Shown here one piece after another: positions 23,065 to 30,466 of a DNA stretch of 37,255 nucleotides. Location: the IMG/VR virus record IMGVR_UViG_3300031576_000184, positions 1 through 37,255 of that record; one strand, given 5' to 3'. A model generated the notes under the pieces. That model saw only the letters and a program-made list of their open reading frames with translations. It was not told the origin of the DNA and did not search any database. This DNA comes from a virus. The first letter of the stretch is position 1. Every line of letters begins with the position of its first letter. Made by a program: the position numbers and the translations under genes.

Positions 23065-24315
23065 TTATGCAGACCCGATGAGTTCCGGCGTGCGGCCGGT
23101 CATATCAGCCCAGCGTTGGAGCGTGACGGCGCAATACGTCGGAGAGATTTCAATGCAGCGCGCTCTGCGATCTAGATGTTCGCAAGCCATAAGAGTCGTA
23201 CCACTCCCCACAAATAAATCCATTACGACTTCGCCCATCCGCGATGAATTTTCTATTGCACGAGCGATGAGTTCAATTGGCTTCATTGTGGGATGCTCAG
23301 GAGATTTCAACGGGCGATCAATATTCCAAACCGTATCTTGCTGCCGACCACCATAATAACGATGCCCAGCATTGGGGAGCCAGCCATAGAAAATGGGTTC
23401 AGCCCGCCAATGATAGTCCACGCCCAATGGCGCAAAAGTAGCGTTATTCTTCACCCACTGAATAGTCTGGCGCCATATTCCACGATCTTTCAACACCGAT
23501 CCGAAAAGAACGTGTAGCGGCCCCGGCGGGGCCGCTACATACCAAGCAGCCCCGGCGGTGCAAACGGCAATGCCGTTGTCAAAAGCTGCACTCAACATCG
23601 CCACAAGTTCAGGATCAGACAAAGTATCGTTCTCAATATTCTCCTCAACGCGATTGCTCGGAGCAATCGCGTTGAGGTATTTATTTTTGTCGCCAATCGC
23701 CACGCCATACGGCGGATCAGTCCATACCATCTCGGCCTGCTCACCCGCCATCACCCTCTCCACATCTTCGCGCCGCGTGCTGTCACCGCACAAGAGTCGG
23801 TGATCGCCTAGACGCCACAACTGGCCCGATTCGACGCCCCACTTGGCGCGCAATTCTTCGGCCCGATCCAACTGCGGTCCAGGGTCTTCCAGCAGCGGCC
23901 CGCCATTCACCCCCAGGCGCGCGAATTCCTGCTCGCTGAACAAATGCTTCATCCGCTCCGGGAAGGCAGCGCGTAGTTCGGCCAGCCGCTCAGTATTCCA
24001 CGCAGCGGTCTCTGCGGCGCGGTTATCGTACAGCGCCAACATCGCCTTCTGCTCACCCGTCAGCCCGGAGCGACGCACGGCAATGAGCGTCTCCCCATCA
24101 GCGTCCACGACCTGCACGCGCTCGATGCCTGCTTGCGCAGCGGCTTCGATGGTCGCATTGCCCGCCAACACCACGCCGTCCTCGTCTACGACGATGGAGC
24201 GTGCCGCGCCGACCTCGCCCAGCGCGCGCTCGATCATGCCCACGTTGCGCGGGTTGTGGGCGCGGGCGTTCTTCGGGTCGGGCGTCAGGTCTTTCAAATG
24301 TATGATCGTCTTCAT
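23065..24315 (-). CDS. ParB-like domain fused to beta-class N4/N6 DNA methyltransferase
   Basis: A 416-aa protein. Residues ~1-110 form a ParB/Srx-type domain (L-T-P-D-P-K-N-A-R-A-H-N, V-V-L-A-G-N-A-T-I-E-A-A). The methyltransferase follows in beta-class order: T-D-P-P-Y-G (motif IV), then H-P-T-M-K-P-I-E-L-I and V-M-D-L-F-V-G-S-G-T-T-L near the end (motif I). Such fusions are common in phages beside TerS. It gives the phage a third methyltransferase. The DNA encoding the middle of the protein holds three perfect inverted repeats (see repeat entries). Confidence 0.88.
   Translation of the reverse strand: MKTIIHLKDLTPDPKNARAHNPRNVGMIERALGEVGAARSIVVDEDGVVLAGNATIEAAAQAGIERVQVVDADGETLIAVRRSGLTGEQKAMLALYDNRAAETAAWNTERLAELRAAFPERMKHLFSEQEFARLGVNGGPLLEDPGPQLDRAEELRAKWGVESGQLWRLGDHRLLCGDSTRREDVERVMAGEQAEMVWTDPPYGVAIGDKNKYLNAIAPSNRVEENIENDTLSDPELVAMLSAAFDNGIAVCTAGAAWYVAAPPGPLHVLFGSVLKDRGIWRQTIQWVKNNATFAPLGVDYHWRAEPIFYGWLPNAGHRYYGGRQQDTVWNIDRPLKSPEHPTMKPIELIARAIENSSRMGEVVMDLFVGSGTTLMACEHLDRRARCIEISPTYCAVTLQRWADMTGRTPELIGSA
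23513..23539. repeat. Perfect inverted repeat inside ParB-methyltransferase gene (1)
   Basis: 12-bp arms (TGTAGCGGCCCC and its complement) around GGC. On the minus strand it encodes part of Y-V-A-A-P-P-G-P-L. Confidence 0.85.
23563..23577. repeat. Perfect inverted repeat inside ParB-methyltransferase gene (2)
   Basis: 7-bp arms AACGGCA and TGCCGTT around a single base, encoding part of D-N-G-I-A-V. It is short and significant mainly because of its two larger neighbours. Confidence 0.6.
23643..23677. repeat. Perfect 35-nt inverted repeat inside ParB-methyltransferase gene (3)
   Basis: 17-bp arms (CCTCAACGCGATTGCTC and its exact complement) around one G. Read on the plus strand it is followed by TATTTATTTTTGT, the form of an intrinsic terminator for antisense (+) transcription. 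On the minus strand it encodes L-N-A-I-A-P-S-N-R-V-E-E. Confidence 0.9.
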
Positions 24316-24608
24316 CAGAAATCTACCTGAATCAAATATCTGACAGCTTTTTTTTCGCCGTTGCTCATGGTCGCGGTCACATCCAGGTAGTGCACACCCG
24401 TGACCGACAGCGGCCCCAAGCGCGCGGTGACGTTGGGCGTGGCAACGGTGGGCGTGATGGTGTCGGCTCCGCCGCTTGGCGGCGTGTGGGTCCCGGTTGC
24501 AGTTGAGACGGTGACGCCTGCTTGCAGCCAGTCTGAGTAATCTGTAACGTAGTCAATGTCGTCGGCAAGTTTTTGTTTCTCGTAGAATGTATCCGAGACA
24601 GTAGTCAT
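24315..24608 (-). CDS. Ig-like beta-sandwich virion protein
   Basis: A 97-aa protein. D-Y-V-T-D-Y-S-D-W-L-Q-A-G-V-T-V, then alternating Thr/Val strands ending with V-R-Y-L-I-Q-V-D-F, match the small Ig-like structural proteins found with phage fibre genes. The W-L-x-x-G-x-T core is characteristic. It sits just upstream of the methyltransferase gene and probably encodes a neck, head-fibre or fibre-support component (inference). Confidence 0.6.
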   Translation of the reverse strand: MTTVSDTFYEKQKLADDIDYVTDYSDWLQAGVTVSTATGTHTPPSGGADTITPTVATPNVTARLGPLSVTGVHYLDVTATMSNGEKKAVRYLIQVDF

Positions 24609-24808
24609 CAGTCCTTGACCTTCTGCGGGCGTGCGCTTGTGGCTCGATGCGGCGCGCGATCCGGCTTATGCGCCGTATGAGCCGAGACGATGTGCAGGCG
24701 GCGCTCACCTGGGCCAGTGGCGGGCACAGTCAGCGAAGCCCCATCTACCATCAGCGGCGTCAGGAACGCGCCAAACGAGCCGAGAGTCCGGCCGCGAGTC
24801 GCTGCCAT
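24608..24808 (-). CDS. Small protein with G-R-T N-terminal arm
   Basis: A 66-aa protein starting M-A-A-T-R-G-R-T-L-G-S-F-G-A-F. The G-R-T start recalls that of the tail tube-like proteins and of the next gene, suggesting a shared N-terminal arm. The C-terminus is basic. It overlaps the upstream gene by 49 nt, unusual for this operon, so one of the two may have a misread boundary. Confidence 0.45.
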   Translation of the reverse strand: MAATRGRTLGSFGAFLTPLMVDGASLTVPATGPGERRLHIVSAHTAHKPDRAPHRATSARPQKVKD

Positions 24809-24999
24809 AAGGGACGTCGTCCTTTCAACCCTGAGAAGTGGAACTTGCCTACAAAATCATTCCACCCCTGAATGGTCGCATGGCCCCAAATGCGTAGCCA
24901 CACGGGTTGACCGGTAGGAGCAGGGGGCGCACTCCCCGCGTCAATCTGGAACTCGCCGAATAGTTGCCCTGCTGATGAGACTGTGCGTCCGCGCGCCAT
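24760..24999 (-). CDS. Small structural-type protein with G-R-T-V-S N-terminus
   Basis: A 79-aa protein starting M-A-R-G-R-T-V-S-S-A-G-Q-L-F-G-E-F. The first ~55 residues look like a compact beta protein (W-L-R-I-W-G-H-A-T-I-Q-G-W); the rest is basic and may be extra. Its start abuts the fibre gene stop. Confidence 0.5.
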   Translation of the reverse strand: MARGRTVSSAGQLFGEFQIDAGSAPPAPTGQPVWLRIWGHATIQGWNDFVGKFHFSGLKGRRPLWQRLAAGLSARLARS

Positions 25000-26657
25000 C
25001 AGACCGCTCCGCCTAACTCGTCAATGGGGGCGTTCGCGGCGTCAGTCGTGATCGGCTGACTGGCGTGTATTGTCGTACCGTTGCTGCGGTAGATTTCAAG
25101 CGTGCCCGTCAGGTCGCGAATTCGGTGCACCGCTTTCATCACCGCGGTGCCCAGGCTCTTGACCGGCGCGGTCGCCTCCCAGTTGGACGAGGCGCGCGTC
25201 ATGATCCCGTCGGCAATCTCGTTCACGGCGTCGGCAGCCAGTTCGCTTGCGCCAATGGCGTCGGCGGCGATTGCGGCTGCGTCAATCGCGCCTGCGCCGA
25301 AGCTGGCGGCCACGATGCCGCCTGCTGCCGGGTTAGCAGTCAAGGTTTCCGTGACATTGAACGCGGCGTTATCAATTGCGCCTGCTGCGAATGCGCCAGA
25401 TGTAATGACCGCGGCTGCCATTGCGCCTACGAAGGCATCTACTCGCCCTGCCTGAAGCGCGTTAACAGCAGTGCCCAACCACAGGGCGACATCCGCGCGT
25501 CCGGCGGGCAGGATTTCATAGGTCTGCGTGCCCACGGCCTGCGTTGTCGCAGGCGCGAACGTGATCGTATCCGTCGCCGGGTCGAAAGCGGTAATCAAAC
25601 GGCACTGGTGGATGATTGTGCCTGAGGTGAACAGGATCCAGTTGCCCTTCCAATAATCCGCATCGGCCTCGGTGCGCGCCGCATCTACCATCGTCGTCGT
25701 CGTGCCGCTGTCAGATGTGCCGGAAACCAGGGAGCGGATCTCAGTCACGGCATCGGTAGCCAATTCGGCGGCCCCAATAGCATCTGTCGCAATCGCCGCG
25801 GCATCAATCGCCCCGGCCGCGAATTTCGCGGCGGTGATTGCGCCGGTCGCAATTGCGGCGGCGTCAATGGCCCCAGCCGCAAATGTGGCCGCGTCAATCG
25901 CGGCGCTGGCGATAGCCGCAGCCGTGACCACGTCAGCAGACATCGCCGCGGTACGAGTGTCTACGCGCCCGTTCGCATCCTGATTGATCTGGCCTGCACC
26001 CGCGCCGCGGGTGTACAGCCCGCCGGCCGCCTCAGCAGCAGCGTTGGGGATGGCGGTTGGGGAACCCAGGCCGCGCACCGGGTCGACGAGCATGGTCCAC
26101 TCGCTGATGAGGATCTCGAAGGTGCTGGCGCTGGAGGGGTTAGTGCCCCATGTGCCCTCAATCGTGGCGACCTTTGTGCTGCCCACGTAATCCGTAATCA
26201 TGCGCGCCTGGCCGAGGGCACCCACTGGGCTGTCGTTGGTGATGTTGACCCAGCAGCCGAGATAGAAGTCGTCCACGGCGGAGGCGCCAGAGTCGAGGGT
26301 GATGGTAGAGGCGGCGCCGGCCTGGGCTGTGCCGGTACGCAGGATGGGTAGGCGTCGGGGGTAGAGCACGAGCGGCGTTGTCTTCATGCCCGCCGTCGCG
26401 GATTTAGCGATGATGGCAGTGGAGCGTGTGTCCAGTTCTGTGCCGATGAGGTCCAGATAATACATGCCTGATGAGGTCGCTAATTCGGTTGACTCATTGG
26501 TGGCGTCGGCAAACGTGCCGCTGTCCTGCGACAGTTCGGCATCCGGCGTCGCTGCGCCAGTCACCAAGTCGCCATCCGCATCGAAGAACGGGAATGTGAC
26601 GCGGAAGCGCGCGTTGTAGATGGGGTAGGGGTGGGCGTCATTCGCGGAGACAGTCAT
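24999..26657 (-). CDS. Fibre-like structural protein with Ala-rich repeats
   Basis: A 552-aa protein. The N-terminal ~200 residues are beta-rich (F-P-F-F-D-A-D-G-D-L-V). Two blocks of short repeats of the type A-G-A-I-D-A-A-A-I-A, near residues 235-310 and 410-470, are typical of trimeric phage fibre shafts. The DNA is internally repetitive (about 25.2-25.4 and 25.74-25.95 kb). The end holds a small folded region (I-R-D-L-T-G-T-L-E-I-Y-R). It overlaps its downstream and upstream neighbours by 1-4 nt. A head or tail fibre is likely. Confidence 0.7.
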   Translation of the reverse strand: MTVSANDAHPYPIYNARFRVTFPFFDADGDLVTGAATPDAELSQDSGTFADATNESTELATSSGMYYLDLIGTELDTRSTAIIAKSATAGMKTTPLVLYPRRLPILRTGTAQAGAASTITLDSGASAVDDFYLGCWVNITNDSPVGALGQARMITDYVGSTKVATIEGTWGTNPSSASTFEILISEWTMLVDPVRGLGSPTAIPNAAAEAAGGLYTRGAGAGQINQDANGRVDTRTAAMSADVVTAAAIASAAIDAATFAAGAIDAAAIATGAITAAKFAAGAIDAAAIATDAIGAAELATDAVTEIRSLVSGTSDSGTTTTMVDAARTEADADYWKGNWILFTSGTIIHQCRLITAFDPATDTITFAPATTQAVGTQTYEILPAGRADVALWLGTAVNALQAGRVDAFVGAMAAAVITSGAFAAGAIDNAAFNVTETLTANPAAGGIVAASFGAGAIDAAAIAADAIGASELAADAVNEIADGIMTRASSNWEATAPVKSLGTAVMKAVHRIRDLTGTLEIYRSNGTTIHASQPITTDAANAPIDELGGAV

Positions 26658-27040
26658 GATTCTCTCTCGGCCAGCTTGCGGAACAGATCACGATGCAGGT
26701 ACTTGATTCCCAAGCGGCGTAGGCCAGCATACCAGGGTTTACGCCTGGCGATAATAGGCGGGGCTGTCTGGAAGGGTTGCCGAGCTTGCTGCAAGTGCCA
26801 ATCCCTGCCCTCGAGTAGGTCTAGTTCCAAGATGAACGAGGGGCGCAGCGCCGTTTCGGTCCACTGAGCATTAGCGGCGCGCGCGAGTCTCTCCTGGCCT
26901 GTGCCGGGCCGCGTGTCGAAACGGAACACCCACAGCAATGGGTCGTGGGCATCGCCCGGCTCAGTGCGCGTATGCTGAGCGATGAATTGCCCCTTGCGCT
27001 TGTGCATCAGACGGTAGACAGCACCCACGATTGGTTGCAT
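26654..27040 (-). CDS. Hypothetical phage protein
   Basis: A 128-aa protein from ATG 27040 (TAATG overlap with the upstream gene). It contains D-P-L-L-W-V-F-R-F-D-T and a basic C-terminus (I-A-R-R-K-P-W-Y-A-G-L-R-R-L-G). It lies between two fibre-type genes, so a virion or assembly role is possible. No family recognised. Confidence 0.55.
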   Translation of the reverse strand: MQPIVGAVYRLMHKRKGQFIAQHTRTEPGDAHDPLLWVFRFDTRPGTGQERLARAANAQWTETALRPSFILELDLLEGRDWHLQQARQPFQTAPPIIARRKPWYAGLRRLGIKYLHRDLFRKLAERES

Positions 27041-27789
27041 TAGAGTCCTCCTCGGATTGACATGCCCGGCGCGTGCGGTACGCCCCAAGTGCGCACAAAG
27101 GCGGGCTGCCCAGCGGGCGCGCCGCCGGGCGGCTTGAGGGCGACGACGAAGTGCCACTTGTAGGCGCTGGTCGCCTTGGTGTAGGTCGTGGCGCCGAACA
27201 GGCCAGCGCTGGCCTTCTCGCCGGTGGCCATGCCCAGGTGGCCGCCGTTGCCGGAGTTGCCGGCGTTGTCGGCGCGCTCGAGGATATTTGCCAGGTCTAC
27301 GTTGGCCCAGGCGGAGACTTCGGCGGTACCCAGGCTGTCGGGCTTGGCCGCTCCAACACAGACGGCGACGAGACAGTCGGCCATTCCTGTTGTGCCGCCG
27401 GTGGCCGAGCCGGAGGTATCTTCGACGGCCTCCGAACTGGTGGGCAAGATGTCCCACGGGTCGCCGGTGGTGATGCAGCCGGAGAAGGCGTAGCGCTGGG
27501 CCAGGATGTGGTTGCCGGGGTCGTTGGTGACCGGGTTTCCCTGGCCGGCGTAGCGCCGCCAGAAGCAGGCGCCGCGCGTGGCGATGGTGGCGGTGGCATT
27601 AGGCACGGAGATGGGCGAGCCGGGGACTTCGACGAAGCCGTTGGCGGTGGTGAGCGAGATGGCTTCATCCTGCGACTCGCAGATCAGAAGCTCAATGTCA
27701 TCGGTGGCCAGGCCGGCGGGGGCGGCGGGGGTGACGCCGACGGTGTCGTGGGCGAGGGCGCCGGCGGCGCGGAAGACGGGGAGGGCCAT
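27040..27789 (-). CDS. Fibre-associated structural protein
   Basis: A 249-aa protein from ATG 27789. Sequence: V-T-P-A-A-P-A-G-L-A-T-D-D-I-E-L-L, then A-T-I-A-T-R-G-A-C-F-W-R-R-Y-A-G, and G-Y-K-like strands near the end. This pattern is seen in many phage proteins of fibre or decoration loci. No catalytic motif is visible. Confidence 0.6.
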   Translation of the reverse strand: MALPVFRAAGALAHDTVGVTPAAPAGLATDDIELLICESQDEAISLTTANGFVEVPGSPISVPNATATIATRGACFWRRYAGQGNPVTNDPGNHILAQRYAFSGCITTGDPWDILPTSSEAVEDTSGSATGGTTGMADCLVAVCVGAAKPDSLGTAEVSAWANVDLANILERADNAGNSGNGGHLGMATGEKASAGLFGATTYTKATSAYKWHFVVALKPPGGAPAGQPAFVRTWGVPHAPGMSIRGGL

Positions 27790-27802
27790 TAGAAGATACC
27801 TT

Positions 27803-28084
27803 TCATGGGGCGAGCTTTCGTATGGCATCTACCACGCGCGCATCGTGGGTGATCAGCAGCGCGTTCATGGCCGCGATCTGCTGCGCCAAGAGTTTCACTT
27901 CCTCCGCAATGCGGCTGATGGCCTCGTTATTCCGTTCGCGCTGCTGGCTGAGGAAGTCCCGCCATTCGTGGTCGCGGCGCGCGTCATTGGCGCTCTGCCG
28001 CTTGAGGAGTTCCAGCGTGAACCAGACGAACAAGACCGTAATCGGGACCTGGCCGACAATGGGCAGCCAGTCGAAATTCGTCAT
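27803..28084 (-). CDS. Small membrane protein with coiled coil (holin-associated type)
   Basis: A 93-aa protein from ATG 28084. One membrane segment (V-P-I-T-V-L-F-V-W-F-T-L-E-L-L) is followed by a charged coiled coil (E-E-V-K-L-L-A-Q-Q-I-A-A-M). This is the build of XhlA-like proteins that partner a holin. It directly follows the three-segment holin-like gene. Confidence 0.6.
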   Translation of the reverse strand: MTNFDWLPIVGQVPITVLFVWFTLELLKRQSANDARRDHEWRDFLSQQRERNNEAISRIAEEVKLLAQQIAAMNALLITHDARVVDAIRKLAP

Positions 28085-28094
28085 GACGAAGCAG

Positions 28095-28403
28095 TTACGC
28101 ACCCGGCTTTGGACTCGCCAGGAAAGTGGCCTGGTTAGCGATCAGGGCCGATAGGAAGAGTTCAAACAGGCCTGAAGCTCCGGCCCGAGTGCACTCCACA
28201 CTCGCCACGAAGGGTAGGTCATACAATCCTGCGCAACTGGCGCCATACAGGCCGAGCGTCACCAGTGCCAGGGCTGCCAGCATCACCAGCCGCTTATGAT
28301 CTGCAGCGAGTGCGTCATATCGCTGGCGCAGGCCAGGCACGTAAGAAAATAGCAGAGAGAGAACAGTGCCGGCGATGAGGGCGAGAGAATTGTCTGCGGT
28401 CAT
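28095..28403 (-). CDS. Holin-like membrane protein
   Basis: A 102-aa protein with three probable membrane segments: about 8-26 (A-L-I-A-G-T-V-L-S-L-L-F), 38-60 (V-M-L-A-A-L-A-L-V-T-L-G-L-Y), and 78-95 (L-F-E-L-F-L-S-A-L-I-A). Size and topology match class I holins. AGGAG lies seven bases before the ATG. It is the first gene of the late operon, right behind the terminator at 28424-28465. Confidence 0.65.
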   Translation of the reverse strand: MTADNSLALIAGTVLSLLFSYVPGLRQRYDALAADHKRLVMLAALALVTLGLYGASCAGLYDLPFVASVECTRAGASGLFELFLSALIANQATFLASPKPGA

Positions 28404-28423
28404 GAATGACTCCTGTCGAAATG

Positions 28424-28465
28424 CAAAACGCCCCGACTCTCTCTCAGGAGAGAGAGTCGGGGCGT
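28424..28465 (-). terminator. Strong intrinsic terminator between lysogeny and late operons
   Basis: A perfect 18-bp stem (arms 28428-28445 and 28448-28465) read on the minus strand and followed by TTTTGCATTT. It ends the integrase transcript and leaves only ~25 nt before the first late gene. Confidence 0.85.
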
Positions 28466-28518
28466 CGAGCTGGGGTAGACACCCGGGGCCGGAGTTTGGC
28501 CCGGCCGTTAGGTTTCGA

Positions 28519-28845
28519 CTATTCTAAAGCGGTGAGCGGGGTGCTGTCAAGCGGCGCGGGCGCGTGATCGGGTGTGTAATCTAAACGTTCGGGGGTCGAA
28601 ACCACTTTCTCAACGATCTGGGGCGGCGCCAGGCTCAGGACGATGCGATCCATGCCCGCGTGCCGCAGTTGGCGCAATCTCTTGATGAGCCTGATTTCCC
28701 ACGGCTCGCACGCAAACAGGATTCGCCCAGATGCATCGGCCATGCGCCCCAGTATACACCCTCGCGTACAGCCTGGTTCGGTTGCGGGTGGGCAACCGTG
28801 CGTAATATAAGTTGTATTAGCAGAAGCGTTAGTGGCGTTAGGCAT
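28519..28845 (-). CDS. Hypothetical protein after integrase
   Basis: A 108-aa protein if it starts at ATG 28845; an internal ATG at 28743 (74 aa) has GGGG close upstream and may be the true start. The core I-R-L-I-K-R-L-R-Q-L-R-H-A-G-M-D-R-I-V-L-S-L is basic and helical, compatible with DNA binding. It may be an excisionase-like helper because of its position, but no family was recognised. Confidence 0.45.
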   Translation of the reverse strand: MPNATNASANTTYITHGCPPATEPGCTRGCILGRMADASGRILFACEPWEIRLIKRLRQLRHAGMDRIVLSLAPPQIVEKVVSTPERLDYTPDHAPAPLDSTPLTALE

Positions 28846-28865
28846 AGGTGGTTGACGCCACTAAC
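28828..28865. repeat. Inverted repeat at integrase 3' end (candidate attachment or operator site)
   Basis: Perfect 11-bp arms GTTAGTGGCGT (28828-28838) and ACGCCACTAAC (28855-28865) around a 16-nt spacer. It covers the integrase stop codon and the next gene's start. Serine-integrase attP sites are quasi-symmetric and lie beside the integrase gene, so this is a candidate; an operator is the alternative. Confidence 0.4.
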
Positions 28866-30453
28866 ACTTAGACTCCGGCGTCAGGCCCGCTGGCGCGAAC
28901 GGCGGCGGCGGCACGAGACGCCCTCCCCGCACCCACAGCGCCGGGAGACTATCCCGAAGCAGCTGCTTCAGTTCCGAATAAGGCATTTGGCTCAAGTCCC
29001 CATAGTCGCGCAGAGCGATCATGCGCTGGCGCAAGGCTTCGCGACCAGGCGCCTCAGGCGGCGCCGACGTGGCCGCCGCATCGTAGGCCCGGGCCAACTG
29101 GAGCCGCTGGGCCTGGACAGATCGGATCTCGCGCGCGATCAACTCCGCGGCCGCGGGCGCCAGATCAGCGTGGTCAGAGACCAGATCCATGCCGGCTTGC
29201 AGCTCAGCCAGCCGGGCGTCGTGCTGATCTAGCTCCGCTTGCATCGCTTCGAGGCCGCGCGCCGGCGCCGGCCGGTCAGAGACCGGGGCCACGAGTGCGT
29301 ACACATCCAGCATTGAATCCACACGGTTATCGGACACGTATTGAAGAAGCGCCACAAGTTGCCGCAGCAGCTTCCGCTCGGAGATAGAGTTCGGTTCGTG
29401 CGGCACTTCTCCGGGTACTGCCAGCCCGCTGCGCACATACGGCGGCCGGTTGCAGTGATAACTGCGACTATGATACCTCTCCGCGCCGCCCCCCGCTGCT
29501 AATGGCCGACCGCAAATGCCGCAGCGCACGATGCCCGCGAACAGATACTCCCACCGCCGGTTGCGTGGCCCACGCCTGCCTAGTCCGCGCCGCCGCTCAA
29601 ACTCACGATCAATGGCGCTGATGACCTCAGGCGTCCAGGCCGGCGCATGGACCGCCTTGGCGCGGATGATGTGCTCGGGCCTCCGCCTGCTCCGGCCGAA
29701 CGCGATCTGCCCCCGATAAAAGGGATTGGCCAGCATGTCACGCAACGTCCGCTGATGCCATGCCTTCCCCGTCTCAGGGTTGGGCGACAGCCTTCGCCCG
29801 ATCCCGGCCAACGGGACACCCGCAATGAACAGCTCCGCCAGATGGTCGAAGAAACTGCGCCAGGCGGAATCAAACTCGTAGCCGACGCTCTTGCCGCTCG
29901 CATCGCGCACCACATCGTATCCGCGCGGCTGCCCTCCAACGTGCAGGCCCTTGCGCGCCCGCCCTTCCCAACCCATATTGATCCGGCGCATCATCCCGCG
30001 CAGCTCCAGGCCGCCGAACGCGCCGAGTATCCCCAGTGTCTCGCGGTCAAAGTTCTGCGTCACCAGCTCGACCGTGATCCCCGTCTGATCCAGGCAGTCC
30101 TCCAGCATCCCGGTCGTGGTGGCCCCTCTCACGATCCGGTCCAGCCGCCAGGCGACGAGCACGTCGAACTCGCGGCCGGCCTCGCCGAGCATCTGCTGGA
30201 AGCCTGGCCGGTCCGAACGCTTGGCGCTGGGCTGCACCATCCGCCCCGTGAGGGGGGAGCGGTAGGCGCGGTTGTCGGTGTAGACGCGGGTGACGAGCCA
30301 GCCGCGCTCAACGGCGCGCTGGCGGCACAGGGCGAGTTGCTGGGGGATGGACACCGCGCCCCGGTCCTGGGCTTCGGAGGAGACCCGCGCCAGGATCGCG
30401 GCGCGCAGCCGGTCAGGGACCGCCTGACCGGGTGCAGCACCGGGCGGGGTCAT
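28861..30453 (-). CDS. int: Large serine recombinase (integrase)
   Basis: A 530-aa protein from ATG 30453. The catalytic domain has A-R-V-S-S with the nucleophile Ser near 25, and V-A-W-R-L-D-R near 107-113. A recombinase domain follows (I-G-R-R-L-S-P-N-P-E-T-G-K), then a zinc-ribbon region (V-R-C-G-I-C-G-R-P-L ... Y-H-C-N-R) in which a second C-terminal Cys pair is not obvious, then a coiled coil (E-A-M-Q-A-E-L-D-Q-H-D-A-R-L-A-E-L). This is the phiC31-type layout; it integrates the phage without host factors. ATGs at 30498 and 30492 are alternative starts. Confidence 0.9.
   Translation of the reverse strand: MTPPGAAPGQAVPDRLRAAILARVSSEAQDRGAVSIPQQLALCRQRAVERGWLVTRVYTDNRAYRSPLTGRMVQPSAKRSDRPGFQQMLGEAGREFDVLVAWRLDRIVRGATTTGMLEDCLDQTGITVELVTQNFDRETLGILGAFGGLELRGMMRRINMGWEGRARKGLHVGGQPRGYDVVRDASGKSVGYEFDSAWRSFFDHLAELFIAGVPLAGIGRRLSPNPETGKAWHQRTLRDMLANPFYRGQIAFGRSRRRPEHIIRAKAVHAPAWTPEVISAIDREFERRRGLGRRGPRNRRWEYLFAGIVRCGICGRPLAAGGGAERYHSRSYHCNRPPYVRSGLAVPGEVPHEPNSISERKLLRQLVALLQYVSDNRVDSMLDVYALVAPVSDRPAPARGLEAMQAELDQHDARLAELQAGMDLVSDHADLAPAAAELIAREIRSVQAQRLQLARAYDAAATSAPPEAPGREALRQRMIALRDYGDLSQMPYSELKQLLRDSLPALWVRGGRLVPPPPFAPAGLTPESKC
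29172..29182. repeat. Dispersed palindrome GGTCAGAGACC, copy 1
   Basis: Inside the integrase gene, flanked by T and A, which extend the pairing arms. Confidence 0.7.
29274..29284. repeat. Dispersed palindrome GGTCAGAGACC, copy 2
   Basis: Inside the integrase gene, flanked by CC and GG, which extend the pairing arms. Confidence 0.7.
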
Positions 30454-30466
30454 GTCCACGGAATTG

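Noticed and set aside
23513-23677. CRISPR array or inserted palindromic mobile element
   Set aside because: The repeats differ from one another and the methyltransferase reads through without an obvious insertion.
25160-25950. DNA tandem-repeat element
   Set aside because: The repetition is explained by Ala-rich fibre repeats in the encoded protein.
27073-27792. A 239-aa antisense frame opposite the 27-kb structural gene
   Set aside because: Very Gly-rich low-complexity shadow of a GC-rich coding region.
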